Notes: generated from the sequence alone by a model not told the origin. Shown: positions 8,923 to 17,792, counted from the stretch's first letter. The stretch: 64,000 nucleotides of DNA from Devosia lucknowensis (GCF_900177655.1 NZ_FXWK01000001.1:1488001-1552000), one strand, 5' to 3'. Program-made: numbers and translations.

Positions 8923-9327
8923 TTATGCGTTCTTGCCCATCGCGACCCGCAGGATGCGGATGGATTTCTGGTACAGCGAGGTCGCGGCCTGATAATCCAT
9001 CATGTTGGTCGTGACCTTCATCATCTCGTCTTCGAGCGTGATGCCGTTGCCTTCGGGTGTGACCTCGAAATTGGCCATACGCTGCGCTGCAAACGCGCCC
9101 TCGCCCGACGAAGCCGAAAAGTGCATCGGCTGCGTCACGGTCGTTGACACCGCGGACGAGCCCATCATCCCCTGGCGCTCGTTGAAGTCGTATTGCTTGA
9201 GGTCACGGCCGCGGTAGTTCGGCGTATCCGCATTGGCGACGTTTTCGGCGAGCAGTCCCTGGCGGGTCTGGTGCCAACGCATCTTGTCGGTCAGAGCCGA
9301 AAAGACGGGCATATCCATGAGGCCCAT
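8923..9327 (-). CDS. flgB: Proximal rod protein FlgB
   Basis: A 134-residue rod subunit. The N-terminal half carries the rod signature (QGLLAENVANADTPNYRGRDLKQYD), and the C-terminal end forms the paired helix (YQAATSLYQKSIRILRVAMG). It is the first gene of a six-gene minus-strand operon. The upstream gap (9328-9549) holds a perfect CtrA box and two GGCA-N5-TGCC palindromes. Confidence 0.96.
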   Translation of the reverse strand: MGLMDMPVFSALTDKMRWHQTRQGLLAENVANADTPNYRGRDLKQYDFNERQGMMGSSAVSTTVTQPMHFSASSGEGAFAAQRMANFEVTPEGNGITLEDEMMKVTTNMMDYQAATSLYQKSIRILRVAMGKNA

Positions 9328-9355
9328 GGGCCGATCTCCGGGAACGTCTCAATTG

Positions 9356-9368
9356 GGCAATAATTGCC
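9356..9368. promoter_or_regulatory. ftr-like palindrome GGCA-N5-TGCC (flgB/fliO region, site 1)
   Basis: GGCAATAATTGCC, symmetric about its central base, lies 29 bp upstream of the flgB start and 10 bp from a perfect CtrA box. It is one of seven such 13-mers confined to flagellar intergenic regions. The proposed role is binding of a FlbD-type activator/repressor. Confidence 0.55.
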
Positions 9369-9378
9369 GGGCAAATGG

Positions 9379-9393
9379 TTAACCATCCGTTAA
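9379..9393. promoter_or_regulatory. Perfect CtrA box between flgB and fliO
   Basis: TTAA-CCATCCG-TTAA exactly fits the full CtrA site TTAA-N7-TTAA. It lies 52 bp upstream of flgB and 157 bp upstream of fliO in the divergent gap, so it may serve one or both early flagellar operons. Confidence 0.65.
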
Positions 9394-9451
9394 CCAACGC
9401 CGCCATATCGCTAATCCAGCGATGCATTTTGAGAATTTCTGGGCAACACCG

Positions 9452-9464
9452 GGCAGGAATTGCC
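9452..9464. promoter_or_regulatory. ftr-like palindrome GGCA-N5-TGCC (flgB/fliO region, site 2)
   Basis: GGCAGGAATTGCC lies 85 bp upstream of the fliO GTG, inside a longer CCGGGCAGGAATTGCCGA context that is almost repeated at 17790-17807. Confidence 0.55.
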
Positions 9465-9549
9465 GATCTTTGATGGGCCTGCGGCTATTGCCCCGGCCGG
9501 AATCGCGCTATGTCCCAGCCTCGGCGGAATATACTTGGAGGCCTCGTCC

Positions 9550-10227
9550 GTGCAATTTCTCACCGGCCTGTTTGGCGGCAGCGGCAACACCATTCTTACA
9601 GTGGTCTTCGCACTGGGCATCGTCCTGGTGCTCATCGTGCTGGCCGTCTGGCTTCTGAAGTGGATCTCCAGTCTTTCGGGCAACGCCGTGCGCGGCCGCA
9701 ACAAGCGGCTGGCCGTCGTCGACACGCTGTCGCTGGACCAGAAGCGGCAACTGGTGATCATCCGGCGCGACGATGTCGAGCACCTGATCCTTGTCGGTGG
9801 CCCGCAGGACCTTGTCGTCGAAAGCGGCATCGAGGTCGAGGACGTCCCGGTAGCGACTGCCCCCTCCCGCCGCCCCCTTCCCACGATCGCCCGCCAGCGC
9901 CCGGCTGAACCACTGGCCACAGTACCGCCGGTTCCGGCCCCTCAGCCCCAGGCTCCAGTGAAAGCCCCCCCTCCCGAGGCGGCGCCGGGAACCCTTCTCG
10001 CCGAACTCCAGAAGTCCGGGCACCCTGGCGACCGCAAGGCCCGGGTCTCCCTCCGTCAGACTGGCCTGCTGCGTCCCGTGACCGAGAAAACCGCGACGCA
10101 ATCCGTGCAAAACCCCGATGCCGCGACCGGCCAGCGGGCCGACTCAGCTAAAGAGTTTGGCAACGACACGGCGAGCGAAGGCAACGCGGTTGAGCATCAC
10201 GACGGAGACCAGGCCAACCGGAACTGA
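9550..10227 (+). CDS. fliO: Flagellar biosynthesis protein FliO
   Basis: A 225-residue membrane protein that helps assemble the FliP ring of the export gate. One transmembrane helix near the N-terminus (about residues 12-35) is followed by a FliO domain with RLAVVDTLSLDQKRQLVIIRRDDVEHLILVGG, a clear family core. The C-terminal 110 residues are proline- and alanine-rich, without recognisable domains. The GTG at 9550 is chosen because TTGGAGG lies at 9535-9541 with 8-bp spacing; the longer in-frame ATG at 9460 would overlap an ftr-like site. The gene overlaps the fliP start. Confidence 0.88.
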   Translation: MQFLTGLFGGSGNTILTVVFALGIVLVLIVLAVWLLKWISSLSGNAVRGRNKRLAVVDTLSLDQKRQLVIIRRDDVEHLILVGGPQDLVVESGIEVEDVPVATAPSRRPLPTIARQRPAEPLATVPPVPAPQPQAPVKAPPPEAAPGTLLAELQKSGHPGDRKARVSLRQTGLLRPVTEKTATQSVQNPDAATGQRADSAKEFGNDTASEGNAVEHHDGDQANRN

Positions 10228-10981
10228 TCCGGCGCGACGCCCGCGCTGGCGTCGTTACCTGCCGCTCGTCACCGCCGCAGGGTTCCTGATCCTCTGGACC
10301 AGCGGCGCCTTCGCGCAGGATCTTTCGATCGATTTCGGTGATGACGCGACGCTGACCGAGCGCGCCGTCCAGCTCATCGGCCTGATCACACTGCTCTCGC
10401 TCGCGCCCTCCATCCTGGTGATGGTGACGAGCTTCACCCGCATCGTGGTCGTCCTGTCGCTGTTGCGCACGGCGATCGGCCTGCAGACTGCGCCCCCGAA
10501 CACAGTGATGGTGTCGCTGGCCCTGTTTCTGACAGCTTTCATCATGCAGCCGACGCTGCAGGCCAGTTACGACCAGGGTATCGCGCCGCTGATGGCTGGT
10601 CAGATCGAGTTCGCCGAAGCCTTTGATGCCAGCGCCGCACCGCTGCACGAATTCATGCGCGCCAACGTCCGCGACAAGGATCTCGAACTTTTCTTCGACC
10701 TGACGGAAGCCGAAGTACCGGCCGAACCCGAGGCCATTCCGCTGCAACTGCTGGTACCGGCCTTCATCATTTCCGAATTGCGGCGAGCCTTCGAAATCGG
10801 CTTCCTGCTGTTCCTGCCCTTCGTGGTCATCGATATGGTCGTGGCGTCCGTGCTCATGAGCATGGGCATGATGATGCTGCCGCCAGTGGTGATTTCCCTG
10901 CCCTTCAAGCTGATCTTCTTCGTGCTCGTGGACGGCTGGTACCTTGTGGCGGGCTCGCTTGTGCGAAGTTTCACGAGCTAG
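10190..10981 (+). CDS. fliP: Flagellar export apparatus protein FliP
   Basis: The core subunit of the FliP5-FliQ4-FliR1 export gate. A signal-type helix lies at the N-terminus (LPLVTAAGFLILWTSGAFAQD), followed by the conserved LAPSILVMVTSFTRIVVVLSLLRTAIGLQ and, near the end, FVVIDMVVASVLMSMGMMMLPPVVISLPFKLIFFVLVDGW. No good ATG exists at the 5' end. I propose TTG at 10190, with GAAGG at 10177-10181, which overlaps fliO by 38 bases; a start upstream at 10118 is also open. Its TAG stop shares the CTAG palindrome with the stop of the convergent gene. Confidence 0.93.
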   Translation: MSITTETRPTGTDPARRPRWRRYLPLVTAAGFLILWTSGAFAQDLSIDFGDDATLTERAVQLIGLITLLSLAPSILVMVTSFTRIVVVLSLLRTAIGLQTAPPNTVMVSLALFLTAFIMQPTLQASYDQGIAPLMAGQIEFAEAFDASAAPLHEFMRANVRDKDLELFFDLTEAEVPAEPEAIPLQLLVPAFIISELRRAFEIGFLLFLPFVVIDMVVASVLMSMGMMMLPPVVISLPFKLIFFVLVDGWYLVAGSLVRSFTS

Positions 10982-13900
10982 AGCGACGCGACACCATTGT
11001 TGGGCGTACTGGCAGTGAGCGGCGTCAACGCGCCCTCGCCCGCATAGGTCTCGCGATAGGACGAGAGGAATGCGCCGAGGCTGTCCACGGCTGCTACCTC
11101 AGCCGCCACCCGCTTGAACTCCAGGCTGGTGGTCTGGATCGGCCCGGTAACATAGTCGAACATCGGCCACTCCGGCGAAGCCACCATCTGCTCCCCGAAC
11201 TTGGCGCGAAGCCGGGACAGGCCGAAGTCGTCCCCGGCCAGAACATAGCCTACCGCGGCCTTGATCACGCTCATCCGCGCAGCCTGATTGAGCGGCTTGC
11301 CCTTGGGCTCGGCGGCATAGATCGCTTCGATCATCTCGCCGGCCTGGCTGTAGCGACGCGCCTTCCAGTTGGCGTCGATGCGCAGCAGTTCGACATCCTT
11401 GCCGTCCATTGTGCTGATCAGATCGAGCGCCAGTTGGTCGCGACCGCCATCGATCATCGCCCGGGCCTCGAGAATCCTGCGCTGGCGCTGCAGCGACTCT
11501 GGCAGGCCCGGTAATTGCGTGGCATTGAGCACGCGAATGGCGTCCTGCGGCTTGCGATCTGCGAGGTAGATCACTGCCAGGTCCGATGCGATCTGGGTTC
11601 GCGCAACGCCGCGAAGGCGGTTGTCCAGCTGGTACTGCAGAAGGTCCGCCGCCTGTGGCAGCAGATCCACCCGTACCAGGCGGCGCGCAAGGTTGCGGAT
11701 CATTTCGTCGCCGCGGGCGCCCGATGGGGTCAGGTGCTGGAAGTCGTAATAGATCGCCAGCGCTTCCACCGGGCCGATCGAGTCGGCCACACCGTTGAGG
11801 AAAAGGTCCGAGAACATCGCCTGAGCCTGGTCACGCAGGGCGTTGACCGATGGGCTTTCGGGATAGTTGGCAACGGCCGACTTCACCGTTTCGAACCCCA
11901 GGCGATAGTCGGAATTTCGGAAATAGAGCTGCGCCAGCAGCGTCTGCATCTCGGCCTCCAGCGCATCGCCCCGCCACAGCAGCGTCTCGGCGGCGAGCGT
12001 CTGCGTTCCCTTGGCGAGATCCAGCCGACCTTCCTTGTCCAGCAAGAGCAGAGTGCGATAGACCGCTTCGGCGCGCGTGGGCCGAACCTCGGAGGCGATG
12101 ACCTGGCCATAGGTATCCAGCGCCTCCTGATTGCGGCTCTCGGCTTCGTCGACGCGTCCGGAGAGCAACTGATGCAGCGAGGCATCCTCGACGTTCAGGC
12201 TGGCGAAGTCGACGTCGTCGAGCATCCGCTGCGCAAAGCCTGAATCGCCCGCCTCGACGGCAGCGCGTGCCGCCGCAAGCCGGAAGCGATTGCGTGCCCA
12301 TTCGGGGTAGCTCTCGGCAATCGTGCGGGCCTCGAGCGCGTCGAGCCGTGCGCCCTTGTAGTCCTGGGTGTCGGCACGGGCAACCGTACGCCAGAACAGA
12401 GCGTCCACGTCCTGATCCAGCGAAGGCGCATTGAGGATCGCGAGCGCATCGCGTGGCCGGCCGGCGAGGATGTCGGCGATGGACGCGGTGCTGCGAATCT
12501 CGCGCGTCAGGTCCGTGGCCTTCAATTCGTCCTGCAACACCTTCAGCACGCCGACGGCTTCCATCGCCAGACGATTGGCAGTGAGGTACTGCGCCAGCTT
12601 GAGCCGGGCAATGTCACGGTCCCTGCCCTCGCCCGCCGCGGCCGCAGCCTCCAGGTGATCGCGTTCCTCGACGAATTTCTTCGGGTCGCGCTGCTCAAGC
12701 GTCCCGAGGTCGAGATAACCGGCGCGGGCCTGTTCGCGGGCCTGCGCACCAACTGTGCGAAGCGTGTCGATCGCGGAGACGGTCAGCCCGCCATTGGTTG
12801 AAATCAGGGCATTGGGGCTGTCGATGCTGACATCGACATTGGGCGACTTCGGCTGCACGACAAGGCCGTGAACGCTCCTCAGTGCGGCGAAATCCACATA
12901 GTCCAGCGAACGCGTCAAACCCCGCGCCGGTGGATAGGCGGTCACGACCTTGAGCACGTCACCGACCAGAGGATCGCGGAAATCATGGACACGACCGGGC
13001 CGCGCAATGTCGGCGACCATTTCGAATGACCCTTCGACATCACGCCGGCGCGATAGCGACATCGGCTCGGTCGGGCTGAGCATCATGTCACCCAATGACA
13101 GCACCCAGGCCATGCCTTCCGAACCCAAGGTCGCCAACCGGTCCTGAGAAAGATCGAGGCGGACCACCTGCGTGTCGCCCGACGACAGGACCGCGAATTC
13201 GCTGGCAATCGGATCGAGCGCAGCCATGTCGGAAGGCGCCTCGATGCCACTCACGGTGTCGAACATCATCCAAACCGTGTCGCCGCGACGGAACACCGCT
13301 GCGGGCGTATCCTGCTCGAACGGGAAGACCAGACGAACGGTATTGCCGAGCACGTTGACAAACGGCGTGACGCTTTCAGCCGCTGTCGCCTGTAACGCCG
13401 CGATCCGGGGCGCCTCGGTCGCACCATGGGCGGCAGCGGCTTCCGCGGCATGCTGCTCAGCCTCGGCCGAGAGAGCCGCCGGCGTCAGCGTCGGCAGATC
13501 GAGGCCGGCCAGATCGATATCGAGCACATACTGCGATGGCGACGTGGCGTAGAACCGCGGGGTGACTCCCTCGGCGAAAATGAACGTCGCTGCCGCACCA
13601 TCCGCCGAAGCGCCGGACTGCGCCGACACGATTTCCGCCGGCATATCGGTCAGCAGGTTGCCCAGATCGATGGTGACTGGCCATTCGAAGGTCGCAGCGC
13701 CGATCTCGCCCTGCTGCACGAACTCGCCTTCGGTGGGCACGGTCCAGTCGAACTGGAGGCGCAGGAAAGTCGCGTTGCGGCCGATACGCACGTTGACCTT
13801 GGGGTCGAGTTCGGCGGCCATTCGGGCCTTGCGTTCGCGTTCGGCCTCGATGGCAGCGATCCGGGCGCGCTCGGCCAGTTCAGCCACGACCTCCTGCGGC

Positions 13901-14361
13901 AATGCAGGCGGCATGCCCTGCCATGTGGCGGGCATCAGATCGATGAAGAGCTTCTCGCCGGCTTCGATCCGGTTGAAATTGAACCCGCTCTTGAGCGCCA
14001 ACCGCAGGCCGCGGCGGTCGGGATCCACCCGCGCCATCGAGAGGTAGTTCGGCATGGTGACGGCAACGTCGGGCAAAAGGATATCGACGGGCTCCTCGAA
14101 TTCGATGGAGACCACGTTGTTGTCGACGCGAAACTGATAGGGCGGAAGCGTATCGAGCGATGGAAAACTCAGGATCAGACGCGCGTAGCCGTCTTCCTCG
14201 GTGCCGTAGAGCTGGCCTTGGTCCTGGGCAAACGCCGGCTGAATAACGGCCAGCATGCTGACCATCGCCATCGTCGCAAAGGCGACGGAGACCCGGCGCC
14301 AACCTGTCCTGCTTGCGGTCTTCACCGGCTTCTGCCCGCCCGACGCATGTATGACGCGCAT
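10978..14361 (-). CDS. Large secreted protein with AMIN-like beta modules and TPR-rich C-terminus
   Basis: A protein of about 1127 residues with an N-terminal signal peptide ending near AFAQD. The first 400 residues contain three similar beta-rich modules (around YARLILSFPSLDTLPPYQF, FLRLQFDWTVPTEGEF and TVRLVFPFEQDTPAAVF) resembling AMIN-type domains. From about residue 540 on it is helical with TPR-like repeats (AKGTQTLAAETLLWRGDALE, ALAIYYDFQHL, AVIYLADRKPQDAIRVLNA). I do not recognise a named family. It lies between fliP and the motE-like gene, in the same direction as the latter, so a periplasmic role in motility is plausible. The start is uncertain: ATG 14361 or a TTG ten codons upstream. 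Confidence 0.8.
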   Translation of the reverse strand: MRVIHASGGQKPVKTASRTGWRRVSVAFATMAMVSMLAVIQPAFAQDQGQLYGTEEDGYARLILSFPSLDTLPPYQFRVDNNVVSIEFEEPVDILLPDVAVTMPNYLSMARVDPDRRGLRLALKSGFNFNRIEAGEKLFIDLMPATWQGMPPALPQEVVAELAERARIAAIEAERERKARMAAELDPKVNVRIGRNATFLRLQFDWTVPTEGEFVQQGEIGAATFEWPVTIDLGNLLTDMPAEIVSAQSGASADGAAATFIFAEGVTPRFYATSPSQYVLDIDLAGLDLPTLTPAALSAEAEQHAAEAAAAHGATEAPRIAALQATAAESVTPFVNVLGNTVRLVFPFEQDTPAAVFRRGDTVWMMFDTVSGIEAPSDMAALDPIASEFAVLSSGDTQVVRLDLSQDRLATLGSEGMAWVLSLGDMMLSPTEPMSLSRRRDVEGSFEMVADIARPGRVHDFRDPLVGDVLKVVTAYPPARGLTRSLDYVDFAALRSVHGLVVQPKSPNVDVSIDSPNALISTNGGLTVSAIDTLRTVGAQAREQARAGYLDLGTLEQRDPKKFVEERDHLEAAAAAGEGRDRDIARLKLAQYLTANRLAMEAVGVLKVLQDELKATDLTREIRSTASIADILAGRPRDALAILNAPSLDQDVDALFWRTVARADTQDYKGARLDALEARTIAESYPEWARNRFRLAAARAAVEAGDSGFAQRMLDDVDFASLNVEDASLHQLLSGRVDEAESRNQEALDTYGQVIASEVRPTRAEAVYRTLLLLDKEGRLDLAKGTQTLAAETLLWRGDALEAEMQTLLAQLYFRNSDYRLGFETVKSAVANYPESPSVNALRDQAQAMFSDLFLNGVADSIGPVEALAIYYDFQHLTPSGARGDEMIRNLARRLVRVDLLPQAADLLQYQLDNRLRGVARTQIASDLAVIYLADRKPQDAIRVLNATQLPGLPESLQRQRRILEARAMIDGGRDQLALDLISTMDGKDVELLRIDANWKARRYSQAGEMIEAIYAAEPKGKPLNQAARMSVIKAAVGYVLAGDDFGLSRLRAKFGEQMVASPEWPMFDYVTGPIQTTSLEFKRVAAEVAAVDSLGAFLSSYRETYAGEGALTPLTASTPNNGVASL

Positions 14362-14474
14362 CTGGGCCGGAGAAGGCTCCGGTATCCTCAAAAAACGCGA
14401 GGGTTACAACACACGGGACACCGCGCCATTCTGGACGACCGCAGCCCCACTGTTCCAACCCTAGCGTCGGCTAC

Positions 14475-14489
14475 TTAACGCGCCCCTAA
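14475..14489. promoter_or_regulatory. Near-match CtrA box upstream of the large TPR gene
   Basis: TTAA-CGCGCCC-CTAA is one base from the full CtrA site. It lies in the short gap between the motE-like gene and the AMIN/TPR gene. Confidence 0.3.
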
Positions 14490-14508
14490 GGGCATGCGGT
14501 GCAATTAT

Positions 14509-15552
14509 CTATTGTCCAACGATTTGCGGCAGTGCTGCGAGGTCTTCCGGAGCCATCTGGTCGAGCGGATCGTTCGACGCGGACGCCATGCGCACAGTGA
14601 GTTCCTGCGCTCGGGCCGTATCCATTTCTGCCAGGATCGGCGCCATCTTCCGCGGGCTCATCATCTTGGCGACGCGCAACAGCACCTCGATATCGAGCGC
14701 GTTGAATATATTGGCAGCGTCACGCGGCTTCATGGTCTCGTACATAGCGACGATGCCCGCGAACTGCCCTTCTTCCATTTCCTTGCGCTGCTCGACCAGC
14801 CCCGCGATTTGCGCCTCGATGGCGCTGAGGGCCTGTTGACGTTCCTCGAGGCGCTTCTCGGCGGCTTCAACCAGCGACGCGCGCATCGCCAGTTCCTGCT
14901 CGTAGGTGTCGAGGTCCGTGCGGCGATCCGACAGGCGTTCAAGCAAGGCCTGCTCGGTCAGAGAGCCTTCGCCGCCCCCAAGGGGCTGAGCGCCCTCGGG
15001 CGTCAGCAGTTGCGGCACGGCGTCCGCCAGGGGCGGACAATCGGCCGGCAGCACGACCAGTTCACCTTCGCTGGTATCGGCTTCCGTCTCCTCGGATACC
15101 GGGCGCGGCGCACAGGCATTTTCTTCGGCAACGATATTGGTCGGCTGCCCGCCCTCGCCTGTCGCTGGAGTTCCGGCGGCACCAACGGGAGCGTCATGCG
15201 CGCCGTCCTCCGGCGCCGGAGCATCATGCCCGCCTTCGGCAGCTGCCGGGGCACCGTGGCCGGCCGCTGCAGGCGCTCCATGGCCGCCACTGGCGGGAGC
15301 CTCACCCAGCGTCGGGGTGCCGTCGCTGACAGTGGGACTGGAATCTTCGATGGTTGGTTCGCCGGGCAGAGTGATTGTCTCTCCGGGCGCAGCAGCCGCG
15401 CCATGCCCTGAACCCGACCCGCCGCCGGCTGCCCGCGCGATCGCCACGCCGGAGAGCACATAGCCCCCATTGGTCACCAGGCCCAGGGTCTTGAGGACCA
15501 GGAGCGCGGAAATCGCGAGAATGACGATCGGCAGCAGGCGAATTTTGGTCAC
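14509..15552 (-). CDS. motE: MotE-like protein with MgtE intracellular N domain
   Basis: A 347-residue exported protein. One N-terminal hydrophobic helix (residues 7-25) is followed by about 150 low-complexity Ala/Gly/Pro/His residues, then a coiled coil and an MgtE_N-like helical domain at the C-terminus (AMYETMKPRDAANIFNALDIEVLLRVAKMMSPRKMAPILAEM). In Sinorhizobium the similar MotE is the periplasmic chaperone of the stator-associated protein MotC. The GTG start overlaps the DUF6468 stop by 4 bases (GTGA), so it is the last gene of fliL-fliM-DUF6468-motE. No motC gene is in the window; the large neighbouring secreted TPR protein is a candidate client. Confidence 0.75.
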   Translation of the reverse strand: MTKIRLLPIVILAISALLVLKTLGLVTNGGYVLSGVAIARAAGGGSGSGHGAAAAPGETITLPGEPTIEDSSPTVSDGTPTLGEAPASGGHGAPAAAGHGAPAAAEGGHDAPAPEDGAHDAPVGAAGTPATGEGGQPTNIVAEENACAPRPVSEETEADTSEGELVVLPADCPPLADAVPQLLTPEGAQPLGGGEGSLTEQALLERLSDRRTDLDTYEQELAMRASLVEAAEKRLEERQQALSAIEAQIAGLVEQRKEMEEGQFAGIVAMYETMKPRDAANIFNALDIEVLLRVAKMMSPRKMAPILAEMDTARAQELTVRMASASNDPLDQMAPEDLAALPQIVGQ

Positions 15553-15986
15553 GCAGCGGCTCCGCGGCTGCGCACGCGCTCGGACAACTGGGCCAGCGCG
15601 CTCTGCACCTTGTTCGGAGTTTCCACGGGCACCACGGGCTCGATGGCCTGGCTGTGGCGCGCGACGCTAGTAATCTTGGCGATGCGCTCCATCAGCACCG
15701 TGCCTGCGGTGACGTGATTGGCCAGCTCGATGCCGAAGCGCTCGGCTTCCTCGAGCCGTGCCGTCAGCGCCAGATCGGCCTCCACGGCACTCGACTTGAG
15801 CTCCTTGATGGCCTGGTTGGCCATATTGGTCGCGCCGACCAAATCGGCCACCATCTGTCGCATGGCATCCTTGTCCTGATGCAGGCGCTTGAGACGCCCA
15901 TTCAGGATCATGCAATAGCCGATGGTCATGGCCAGCAGGATAGCCACGGCGCCTTCCACGAAAAGTCCAAGAGGCAGCCCGAACAT
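15549..15986 (-). CDS. DUF6468-family membrane protein of the fliL-fliM operon
   Basis: A 145-residue protein with a single N-terminal membrane helix (LFVEGAVAILLAMTIGYCMIL) followed by a charged coiled coil. The RLKRLHQDKDAMRQMVADLVGAT block matches the DUF6468 family, which in alphaproteobacteria sits beside fliM. The second of two adjacent ATGs is preferred, since AAGGA is 5 bases away from it. It overlaps fliM on one side and motE on the other. A role in motor assembly is inferred from operon position only. Confidence 0.8.
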   Translation of the reverse strand: MFGLPLGLFVEGAVAILLAMTIGYCMILNGRLKRLHQDKDAMRQMVADLVGATNMANQAIKELKSSAVEADLALTARLEEAERFGIELANHVTAGTVLMERIAKITSVARHSQAIEPVVPVETPNKVQSALAQLSERVRSRGAAA

Positions 15987-17176
15987 CATCGTCCTTCCAT
16001 CGTCTCGTCGATTGCCTCGAAGGCCGCCATGGTGACCTTGGGCGGGTTGAGCGGGCGCGTGACCCGCACTGAAACATGATTGCCGATATGGCCCATGATG
16101 GCCTCGGTCAGTTCGACATCGCCGCAGCGCAGCCGCACCGGATCGCTCGGGCTGCGCTCGAACATCAGCGTCTGACCCGGCTTCATGTCGAGAACTTTCG
16201 AAAGGGGCAGTTGCTGCTCGTGCAGCACCGCCTCGATCTCGACGTCGGCCTGGAAGATTTCGGTCGCCAGATGCCCTTCCCAGATGGGATCCCGGCCGAA
16301 CTTTTCACCCATGAACATCTGCAGCAGCTGTTCGCGGATCGGTTCGATCGTCGCATAGGGAAGCAGAATTTCGATCTTGCCGCCGCGATCGTCCATCTCG
16401 ATGCGGAGCTCGATCAGGATCGCCGCATTGCCCGGCCGCGAAATAGCGGCAAAGCGCGGATTGGTTTCCATCCGCTCAAGCTTGAAATTGATGGTCGTCA
16501 CCGGCTCGAAGGCGCGGTGGGTGTCTTCAAGGATGACCTCGATCATCCGGCGTGCCAGCGCCATCTCGATGGTCGTGTAGGGTCGACCTTCGACGCGGAT
16601 ATTGCCGCCGACGCGACGCCCGCCGAGCAGCACGTCGATCATCGAATAGATCAGATTGCTGTCGACCGTGAGCAGGCCGTAATTCTCCCATTCTTCGGCC
16701 TTGATGACCGAAAGAATGGCGGGCAGCGGGATGGAATTGAGATAGTCGCCGAAACGGACCGAGGAAATCGAATCCATCGTCACTTCGACATTGTCGCTGG
16801 TAAAATTGCGCAGCGAGGTCGTCGACAATCGCACCAGGCGGTCGAAGACGATTTCGAGCATCGGCAGGCGCTCGTAGCTGACGAGAGCCGAATTGATCAG
16901 CGCCTGGACGCCCGTCAGTTCGACGTTGCTGCCAGCGCTGGCATCGAAGCCGAGGAGACTGTCGATTTCATCCTGGTTGAGCACACGATCGGCGCCGTTC
17001 TCGCCGTCGCCGTCACCGCCTTCGAGCATGGCAGCCCACTCAGCAGCGGCCGCGGCGGCGCGCTCCTCGTCGGTCATGCTGCTTTCATCGACGGGCGCGT
17101 CGGCATTGGGCGCCGAACCGATATCGTCCAGCCCCCAATCCTCGCTTAGCTTGTCCTGATCGCTCGGCCCCGCCAT
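15986..17176 (-). CDS. fliM: Flagellar motor switch protein FliM
   Basis: A 396-residue C-ring protein. The N-terminal CheY-P binding motif is visible as LNQDEIDSLLGF, here preceded by an unusual acidic extension of about 65 residues. The middle CheC-like domain (ALVSYERLPMLEIVFDRLVRL, then YSMIDVLLGG) and the C-terminal SpoA domain (DMKPGQTLMFERSPSDPVRLRCGDVEL) follow. The ATG overlaps the fliL stop (TGATG). FliG and FliN are not in the window. Confidence 0.95.
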   Translation of the reverse strand: MAGPSDQDKLSEDWGLDDIGSAPNADAPVDESSMTDEERAAAAAAEWAAMLEGGDGDGENGADRVLNQDEIDSLLGFDASAGSNVELTGVQALINSALVSYERLPMLEIVFDRLVRLSTTSLRNFTSDNVEVTMDSISSVRFGDYLNSIPLPAILSVIKAEEWENYGLLTVDSNLIYSMIDVLLGGRRVGGNIRVEGRPYTTIEMALARRMIEVILEDTHRAFEPVTTINFKLERMETNPRFAAISRPGNAAILIELRIEMDDRGGKIEILLPYATIEPIREQLLQMFMGEKFGRDPIWEGHLATEIFQADVEIEAVLHEQQLPLSKVLDMKPGQTLMFERSPSDPVRLRCGDVELTEAIMGHIGNHVSVRVTRPLNPPKVTMAAFEAIDETMEGR

Positions 17177-17679
17177 CACTGCACCAGGATTTCCTTGAAC
17201 AGCACGCTGTTCACGTGGGCGGGGTAGATAGCCAGGTTCACGCGGCGCAGCAGCTCTTCCTTGAGCCGGTAAATGCCTGCCGAGCCTTCGAGGTCACTCT
17301 TGCGCAGCTCGCGCATATAAACCTGGAAGGCGTCGATGACCTTGGCCAGGCGCGGCTGGATTTCGGTCATCATGTGCTCGTCGGCGACTTCGAGGGCCAC
17401 CGTCAGCTTCATGAACGACGGGTTGGCCTGCCCCTCGGAGTTGAGGTTCACCATCATCGGCGGCAGATTGAAGATGAAGGTGTCGTGCGCTTCCGTGGCC
17501 GCAGCCTCGCCATGAGCACCCTCGGCTGCCGCTTCGCCGCTGCCCGAGGATGACATGAAGAAAAAGAGTCCGCCGCCGGCCAGCAGCAGCACGACCACAG
17601 CCGCACCGATGATGATGAAGAGCTTTGGAATACCCTTCTTGGCCGGTGCCTCGGTTCCAACTTCTGCTTCCGCAGCCAT
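17176..17679 (-). CDS. fliL: Flagellar basal body-associated protein FliL
   Basis: A 167-residue single-pass inner-membrane protein that surrounds the stator. The transmembrane helix lies at about residues 19-40 (LFIIIGAAVVVLLLAGGGLFFF), followed by a Gly/Ala/His linker and the periplasmic domain (LPPMMVNLNSEGQANPSFMKLTVALEV), ending with the typical VNSVLFKEILVQ. It is the first gene of fliL-fliM-DUF6468-motE. A near-match CtrA box lies 70 bp upstream. Confidence 0.95.
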   Translation of the reverse strand: MAAEAEVGTEAPAKKGIPKLFIIIGAAVVVLLLAGGGLFFFMSSSGSGEAAAEGAHGEAAATEAHDTFIFNLPPMMVNLNSEGQANPSFMKLTVALEVADEHMMTEIQPRLAKVIDAFQVYMRELRKSDLEGSAGIYRLKEELLRRVNLAIYPAHVNSVLFKEILVQ

Positions 17680-17748
17680 ATCACGGCCCTACCAAACGCC
17701 TGCGATTCCGGACAAACCCGGCTTCCGGACCAGCTAAGGCGCAGTTGG

Positions 17749-17763
17749 TTAACGAAGTCTTAC
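17749..17763. promoter_or_regulatory. Near-match CtrA box upstream of fliL
   Basis: TTAA-CGAAGTC-TTAC is one base from the full CtrA site and lies 70 bp upstream of the fliL ATG, with two ftr-like palindromes just beyond it. Confidence 0.45.
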
Positions 17764-17778
17764 CAAAGTCACTAAAGC

Positions 17779-17791
17779 GGCAGTTTTTGCC
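17779..17791. promoter_or_regulatory. ftr-like palindrome GGCA-N5-TGCC (fliL/flgF region, site 1)
   Basis: GGCAGTTTTTGCC lies about 90 bp upstream of the flgF sigma-54 promoter and is in tandem with the next copy, 14 bp centre to centre. Confidence 0.6.
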
Positions 17792-17792
17792 G

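Noticed and set aside
9371-9385. Sigma-54 promoter for flgB on the minus strand (TGGTTA-N5-TTGC)
   Set aside because: GG and GC spacing fits, but the -24 element lacks CAC and the segment overlaps the CtrA box, which explains it better.
9440-9455. Sigma-54 promoter for fliO (TGGGCA-N5-GGGCA)
   Set aside because: Both halves deviate from consensus and overlap the ftr-like site; too weak to list.
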